A program made the position numbers and the translations under genes. Positions 59,460 through 64,000 of a stretch of 64,000 nt of DNA are shown piece by piece. Source of the stretch: CBDCGS01 sp965216915 (GTDB lineage: Bacteria > Pseudomonadota > Alphaproteobacteria > UBA828); the NCBI GenBank assembly GCA_965216915.1, contig CBDCGS010000008.1:248001-312000 (forward strand), in the 5' to 3' direction. Numbering within the stretch: position 1 is the stretch's first letter; every line of letters begins with the position of its first letter. The notes beneath the pieces are model-generated. The model saw nothing but the letters and a program-made list of their open reading frames with translations, searched no databases and was not told the DNA's origin.

Positions 59460-59804
59460 TCAGCCGCTGTCGAAGGCGCCACGGGCGCATCGTTCCGCCG
59501 CGGTCTTGAGGTCGCTGAGCGCGTCTTCCAGGGCGGGCGGCACCGCCGCGCCGCGGGCGGCTGCACTCTCCAGTTCGCGATATTCGGCGAGACTGAAGTG
59601 CTGACTGACGAAATCGACCACGCAGGCGCAATAGACGTCGCAGCGCGCCGGCTCCGCCGGGCAGCGCGACGCGCATTTCGCGACCTCGACGTGCTTCACG
59701 ACGCTGCCCGTGTCGGTCGACGGGGCGGCGCCGGCCGGCGCGCCGAGCAGGCTCACGCCGATCACCGTGGCGACCACGGCCCACCACCGCGCGCGCGTCG
59801 TCAT
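59460..59804 (-). CDS. Secreted cysteine-rich small protein
   Basis: Exported protein of 114 aa. Signal peptide ends near residue 27 (LGAPAGAAP). The mature part has KCASRCPAEPARCDVYCACVVDFV, with CxxxC and CxxxCxC spacing, and a further Cys near the end (AAERCARG). Six-plus Cys could make disulfides or bind a metal. ATG overlaps the upstream gene stop (ATGA). Unknown function; conserved spacing could be tested across relatives. Confidence 0.65.
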   Translation of the reverse strand: MTTRARWWAVVATVIGVSLLGAPAGAAPSTDTGSVVKHVEVAKCASRCPAEPARCDVYCACVVDFVSQHFSLAEYRELESAAARGAAVPPALEDALSDLKTAAERCARGAFDSG

Positions 59805-60526
59805 CAGGGGTAATCGCACTGGTTGGCCGTGACGAGCACGAAGCCGCGCGGACCTTCCGTGATCGTGAAGCGATGCTCCGTATCGCCCACGACGACCGAA
59901 TGGTGAATCGGCAATTTTCCTTCCGCTTGAATTGCTTCCCCGCCGATCTTCGTAAAGCGCACGCGTACCGGCCGCGCCGGATCAAACCAGCCGGCGGCGC
60001 CCTGTGCGGTCTGTGTTGCGGCGCCATCGGCGGTCACGGTGATCGAGCCGTTGGCAAAGCCGACGGCGCTGTTTGCGCGGTCGCTATTGACGGGCGTCAT
60101 GACGATGAAGCGCTTGGTCTGGGTTTCGCCCGCGCAGTTGCGCTTGTTCTTGACCGCGTTGATCACGAAGGCGAGGCGCTCATGGTCGACGCCGTCCGCG
60201 AGCCGCGTCTTGGCGAGCTCGAGGATGCGCCGCTCGTCCTCGGTGGGCACGTCGCGGCTGTAGCGGGTTTCCCAATCCTTGTTCTCGGCCTTGAGCGTCG
60301 AGACCACCGAGACCAGGGTTTGGATCTCCTGGTTCATGTCGGTGTTCTCCTGGCGCAGCTCGTCGATGGTGTCTTCCAGCTCGTAGACCGGCCGCTCGGC
60401 ACTGTAGATGCCGAGCCGGTAGCCGACCACCCCCGCCGCGACCAGAATGAGCAGCGAGAGCAGCACGCGCATCGAGCGCTTGCGCCGTTGCGAGCGGCGT
60501 CGCTGGTCGCTGAGGCCTAGTGTCAT
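59804..60526 (-). CDS. Membrane-anchored coiled-coil protein
   Basis: Protein of 240 aa. Very basic N-terminus (about 8-19), membrane helix (20-42), then a coiled coil (about 48-88) rich in Glu and Gln. The periplasmic C-terminal half is a beta-type domain with VGFANGSITVTADG and later SVVVGDTEHRFTITEG. Cys at about 133 and 236. Its stop overlaps the Cys-rich gene. Probably an envelope scaffold; not recognised. Confidence 0.65.
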   Translation of the reverse strand: MTLGLSDQRRRSQRRKRSMRVLLSLLILVAAGVVGYRLGIYSAERPVYELEDTIDELRQENTDMNQEIQTLVSVVSTLKAENKDWETRYSRDVPTEDERRILELAKTRLADGVDHERLAFVINAVKNKRNCAGETQTKRFIVMTPVNSDRANSAVGFANGSITVTADGAATQTAQGAAGWFDPARPVRVRFTKIGGEAIQAEGKLPIHHSVVVGDTEHRFTITEGPRGFVLVTANQCDYP

Positions 60527-60768
60527 GGTCCAACGCGCCTTAAGCCGCGCCGCCCATCATCGCGTCCGCGTGCTATTCGCATCGCTCGAGAGCTTCTCCC
60601 TCCAACCGTCGGGCGAGACCCCGTTCGGCCGGCGCCCGACGCTCCTTAGTTATCACAATCGTGCGAGGGCGGTCACCGGGCGGGATGACATCATGCGGCA
60701 TCGACCGGACACGGCGGGATACCAACGCTGCCGGAACGGTGGAACGGCCCACGGGGAATACGATCGGC

Positions 60769-61395
60769 TTAGTCGCCGCGCCCGACGACCGCTGTGGCAA
60801 GGCCCGCGCCGATCACGACGCTGCCGCCCGCCCGCGTCAGCACCTTGAGCGCACCGGGGCGCCTGACCGTTTCCCGCAGCCGCCCGGCGAGCAGCGCCCA
60901 CAGCGTCACCGTGGCTGCGGCGAGCCCGAGAAACGTCGCCTCCATGATCGCGAGCTGGGGCAGGAGCGGCCTCGCCGGATCGATGAACTGGGGCACGAAG
61001 GCGACGAAGAACACGATGCTTTTCGGGTTGAGCGCGGTCACGACGAAGGCGTTCCAGAACATCGCGCTCTTCGGCGAGTCGACCGGCGCGCCGAGTTGAC
61101 CGAACGTGCCCTGTGTGCGCCACATCTGGATGCCGAGCCAGATCAGATAGGCAGCGCCGGCATATTTCAGGACCGCGAAGAGCGTCGCAGACGCGGCGAG
61201 GAGCGCGCCGGCGCCGGCGAGCGAGGCCGTCATCGCCACGAAGTCGCCGGCCACAACGCCCGGCACCGTCGCCCAGCCCGAGCCCCGGCCGCGGCCCAGC
61301 GCATAGCTCACGACGAGAAGCACCGTCGGTCCCGGAATCACGAGGATCACGATGGTCGCGCCGGTGAAGGCGAGCCAGAGCTCAAGCGACATCAT
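60769..61395 (-). CDS. LysE-family amino acid exporter
   Basis: Inner-membrane exporter of 208 aa with six helices. Family motif IPGPTVLLVVSYALGRGRGSG is at residues 20-40; GAAYLIWLG and KSIVFFVAFVPQFI follow. Such proteins export basic amino acids, homoserine or similar. Lies in line with the N-formylglutamate amidohydrolase, amidohydrolase and glutamine-synthetase-like genes; export of an intermediate is plausible. Confidence 0.85.
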   Translation of the reverse strand: MMSLELWLAFTGATIVILVIPGPTVLLVVSYALGRGRGSGWATVPGVVAGDFVAMTASLAGAGALLAASATLFAVLKYAGAAYLIWLGIQMWRTQGTFGQLGAPVDSPKSAMFWNAFVVTALNPKSIVFFVAFVPQFIDPARPLLPQLAIMEATFLGLAAATVTLWALLAGRLRETVRRPGALKVLTRAGGSVVIGAGLATAVVGRGD

Positions 61396-61450
61396 TCGCG
61401 CTCGTCATCGGTCCGGGTGGGTGGGCCGGATGTGCCCGTGCGTCGAGGGC

Positions 61451-62278
61451 TCATGGCGCATCGCCTCCGTCGTCGAGGCGCGACGGGCCGAAATGCTCGA
61501 GGCGGTTGGCCTCGGGCAGGGCCATCACCGTGCGCAGATGGCCGGCCAGGCGCGCGGCCCACGCATCGGCGCCGGCATCGTCGCGGATGCCGTCGTTGCG
61601 AATCTCGAAAAGAACATGGGGCAGGCCGCGCCGCTCCGCATGCGCCGGAATCGTGTAGTCGGTGAGCGGGCCGAAGGCATAGGGCTCGTTGTCGCCCACC
61701 ATGAGGCCGTCGGCGCGCAACAGCGCGATCATCGGCGTCGAGAGGCGACGGTCGCGGTCCCAGCAGATCGCGATTTCCCAGGGGCGCGGTGCGCCGTCGG
61801 CCATGCTGGGCGTGAAGCTGTGCACGGCGACGAAGAGCGGGATCGTGCCATCCGCGCTCATCGCATCGAGCGTCTCTGCGATGGCCGCCTGATAGGGGCG
61901 GAAGATCGCGGCGATGCGCGCCTCGACGGCTTCGTCGTCGAGATCTTGGTTGCCGGGGATGGGCACGTCATCGCTTGCGGTCGGAACGCGGTCGGGCGCG
62001 GCCTCCGGACGGTTGCAGTCGATCACGAGGCGCGAATAGCCGCAGAGGATGGCCGGCGCATCGAGCAGTGCGGCGAGCCGGCGTGTGACGGCGGCGGCGC
62101 CGATGTCCCAACCGATGTGATCGGTCCGTGCCGCCTCGTCGAGGCCGAGCGTGCCGAGGGTTGCGGGGATGGCGCAGCTCGCATGGTCGCACACCAGCAG
62201 TACGCGTGAGGCGCCGTTCGGGTTGACCTGCTCGACCACCGGCGGGTCGTGCGGGCCGAGCAGCGGGGCGGAGGCCAT
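61451..62278 (-). CDS. N-formylglutamate amidohydrolase family protein
   Basis: Zinc amidohydrolase of 275 aa. Family landmarks: VLLVCDHASCAIPATLG near residue 25, HIGWDIGAAAV, YSRLVIDCNRP and FVAVHSFTP near 150. These hydrolyse N-formyl-glutamate or other N-acylated glutamates. Lies eight bases past the amidohydrolase stop. Glutamate-linked neighbours suggest handling of a gamma-glutamyl or N-acylglutamate metabolite. Confidence 0.83.
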   Translation of the reverse strand: MASAPLLGPHDPPVVEQVNPNGASRVLLVCDHASCAIPATLGTLGLDEAARTDHIGWDIGAAAVTRRLAALLDAPAILCGYSRLVIDCNRPEAAPDRVPTASDDVPIPGNQDLDDEAVEARIAAIFRPYQAAIAETLDAMSADGTIPLFVAVHSFTPSMADGAPRPWEIAICWDRDRRLSTPMIALLRADGLMVGDNEPYAFGPLTDYTIPAHAERRGLPHVLFEIRNDGIRDDAGADAWAARLAGHLRTVMALPEANRLEHFGPSRLDDGGDAP

Positions 62279-62286
62279 GGCGTTCG

Positions 62287-63420
62287 CTACAGCTTGTAGA
62301 TGCGGCGCGCGTTCTCGTGCCCGATCAAGCCCATGATGCGTGGTGCCTCGGCGGCAGCGAGCTCGTCGGCCTCGACCCAGCGATCGAGCGCGCGGCGCAA
62401 GCTGGTCCGAAAACGGAGTGCGCCGAGATAGTAGAGCTCTGAGAGTGCGAACGCGTCCGAGCTATAGAGCTGCTTGGTGAAGGGTGCGAGCTCGAGCGCC
62501 TCGTCCATGATGCGCTGGTAGCTCGGGCCCACCCAATTGAGCACGAAGCCGACATCGAAATAGACGCACGGAAAGTTCTCGGCGATCAGCCCTGCCTCGC
62601 GGTGGAACGGGTAGCAGTGAAGGAGCGTGATCGGGAAGCCCCAGGGTTCGACCGCGTTGATGAAGGGTGTGAGGTGGCTGGGATCGACCTTGTGCAGCTC
62701 GATGTCGGGGTCGCCGATGCCGATGTGGAACTGCAGCGGAAAGTTGCGCTCGCGCGCGATGGTGGCCCCGGTCCAGATGAGGTGGCGCTCGAGCACCGGG
62801 TCGGTGATGCGCACGACGCCGGTCGCCTCGATCTCCGCAAGCCATTGGCCGGCCGCATATTCAACGGCACCCGGAGACGGCGCCTCGTAGTCGACCTGCA
62901 GCGTGGCGCGATAGGCGAGCACCGACTTGAGGCCCGCGACCGTATCGTGGAGGCTTGCGCGGAGCGCCGCCTCGAAGTCGTTCGCGAAACCCGCTGCGCT
63001 CGTGCCCTCCGCCGCGACCCGCTCGGCGACCGATTCCATGCGCACGACCTCGACGCTCGTGGCATCCGCCATCGCGCCGAGCTCCTCGACCGTGCAGAGC
63101 TCGTCCGGGCGGTTGCCGGAATCGACGACGTAGGTGTTGATCTCCGCGGCGTGCAACATGCGCCGGTTCACCTCGGCGGCGCCGAGCTCCAAACGGCGCG
63201 CCACATAGTCGCGCCCGGGCGCGAAGGGCGGCAAATCGAGCAGCGGCGCGCACCAGCGGCGAATGCCGAGGGCGGCCGGCTTGTCCCAATGGCTGGTGCC
63301 GGGCGGCGCGGGCGCGAAGGCCTCGCTCAACCCGGCGGCAAAGCGCTCCTCCGAGAGATCACCCGGCGCCACGCCGTGGCAGTGATGGTCGATCAGTGGA
63401 ACGGCAGGCTCAGTAGACAT
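62287..63420 (-). CDS. Amidohydrolase family protein (FluG-like N-terminal type)
   Basis: TIM-barrel hydrolase of 377 aa. The N-terminal metal motif is IDHHCHG (H13 to H15 region), with LQFHIGIG and LLHCYPFHREAG later, and LYSSDAFALSELYYLG near the end providing the Asp. The family lies next to glutamine-synthetase-like genes or is fused to them, as in FluG. Start ATG 63420 overlaps the upstream glutamine-synthetase-like gene by 11 bases. Confidence 0.82.
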   Translation of the reverse strand: MSTEPAVPLIDHHCHGVAPGDLSEERFAAGLSEAFAPAPPGTSHWDKPAALGIRRWCAPLLDLPPFAPGRDYVARRLELGAAEVNRRMLHAAEINTYVVDSGNRPDELCTVEELGAMADATSVEVVRMESVAERVAAEGTSAAGFANDFEAALRASLHDTVAGLKSVLAYRATLQVDYEAPSPGAVEYAAGQWLAEIEATGVVRITDPVLERHLIWTGATIARERNFPLQFHIGIGDPDIELHKVDPSHLTPFINAVEPWGFPITLLHCYPFHREAGLIAENFPCVYFDVGFVLNWVGPSYQRIMDEALELAPFTKQLYSSDAFALSELYYLGALRFRTSLRRALDRWVEADELAAAEAPRIMGLIGHENARRIYKL

Positions 63421-64000
63421 CGCGATATCTCCGGATCGTCGCATCGGGGTCGAGGCCGGCCACGGCGTGCAGCTCGTCCCACTTGACGCTGAAATACGCG
63501 TCCCAAAAGGTCGGTGGGAACCAGGTGCGCGCCGCCTCGTCGGCCTGGGCCGTTTTCAGCGCCTCGTCGAGCGAGCGCGGCAGCCATTTGACGCCAAGTG
63601 CCTCTCGCTCCGCGTCGCTCATCGTCGAGGGGTCGCGATCGACCAGCGGCGGTGTCGCCAAGCTCTCGCGAAGCCCGGCCAAGCCCGCATGCACAAGCAC
63701 GCCGAGCGTCAAGTGCGGTGAGGCGGCGGCGTCAGCCGGCCGGAACTCGACATTGTACTGGGCGGCGACATCGTGGTCCCCGGTCATCATGCCACGGCAG
63801 ACCCGCACCGCCGCCTCGCGGTTGTCGAGCGAGAACAATGTCGCCGCGCCACACCAATGGCCGGGCGCGAGGCGGTGATAAGAGATCGGCGAGGGCGCGG
63901 TGAACGCAGTAAGCGTCGGCAGGGCGTTGAGAATGCCGGCGACGAAACTTCCCGTGGCGGCGGCGACACCGCCCGGCGCCGCGCTGTCATAGGAGACGGG
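63410..64000 (-). CDS. Glutamine synthetase family protein (5' end outside window)
   Basis: The C-terminal 196 aa of a glutamine-synthetase catalytic domain, running in from the right edge with no interruption. Landmarks: VAGILNALPTLTAFTAPSPISYHRL, the glutamate/ATP-binding region of the family; then SLDNREAAVRVC and YNVEFRPADAAASPHLTLG, where the conserved RPADA matches the final metal/substrate loop. Not biosynthetic GlnA-like in its short acidic C-terminus; gamma-glutamyl-amine-type synthetases fit better. Start lies beyond position 64000. Confidence 0.85.
   Translation of the reverse strand, partial: PVSYDSAAPGGVAAATGSFVAGILNALPTLTAFTAPSPISYHRLAPGHWCGAATLFSLDNREAAVRVCRGMMTGDHDVAAQYNVEFRPADAAASPHLTLGVLVHAGLAGLRESLATPPLVDRDPSTMSDAEREALGVKWLPRSLDEALKTAQADEAARTWFPPTFWDAYFSVKWDELHAVAGLDPDATIRRYRDVY

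Overview
The window is GC-rich, densely coded DNA from an alphaproteobacterium, probably Rhodospirillales-like or a related deep branch. The strongest evidence is the gene order between 37.7 and 56.8 kb: nlpD-like, pcm, surE, serS, tatC, tatB, tatA, scpB, scpA, nagZ, SPOR protein, argS, dgt and divergent erpA-xth, which is a characteristic alphaproteobacterial neighbourhood. A class-specific RpoH and a TackOD1-type metal-binding protein fit this. I see no phage genes, transposases, CRISPR arrays or rRNA; the only tRNA is tRNA-Glu(CUC).

Region 1 (1-8.8 kb, plus strand) is one catabolic operon. It encodes a Urt/Fmd-type ABC importer (binding protein, two permeases, one ATPase), an acetamidase/formamidase, an SDR dehydrogenase, a COG3618-type amidohydrolase/lactonase, a divergent RidA-family protein, an SMP-30 lactonase and an isochorismatase-fold hydrolase. 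Together these suggest uptake and breakdown of a nitrogen-bearing compound, perhaps an amide or imide. No regulator lies nearby. Region 2 (9-12 kb) holds small envelope and cupin genes and an AT-rich stretch in front of a secreted glycine-rich protein.

Region 3 (12.3-16.1 kb) is a three-gene surface-polysaccharide module: TackOD1 plus degenerate GGDEF, membrane GT2 glycosyltransferase, and HlyD-like protein. Region 4 (16.6-20.2 kb) is a sugar-type ABC importer with a Tat-exported binding protein and MalG- and MalF-like permeases but no ATPase. Region 5 (20.2-26 kb) has small secreted proteins, a uronate dehydrogenase and a hybrid histidine kinase. Region 6 (26-32 kb) carries a TPR/SPOR lipoprotein, threonine aldolase, a JAMM peptidase, a pseudouridine synthase and rpoH.

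Region 7 (32.4-37.5 kb) contains an N,N-dimethylformamidase-like locus (small and large subunits plus an SDR) downstream of an AT-rich, repeat-rich leader, followed by an EF-Tu-like small protein and a decayed Phd/PIN toxin-antitoxin pair. Region 8 (37.7-57.2 kb) is the housekeeping core. Two things interrupt it: an iron-type ABC permease/ATPase pair behind a Fur-box-like site, and a three-gene ExbB/ExbD-like operon coupled to dgt. The latter is the best candidate here for an undescribed system. Region 9 (57.3-64 kb) has a type III polyketide synthase with an AIR-synthase-like partner, two small envelope proteins, a LysE exporter, an N-formylglutamate amidohydrolase, and an amidohydrolase overlapping a glutamine-synthetase-family gene, a split version of the FluG architecture that runs off the window end.
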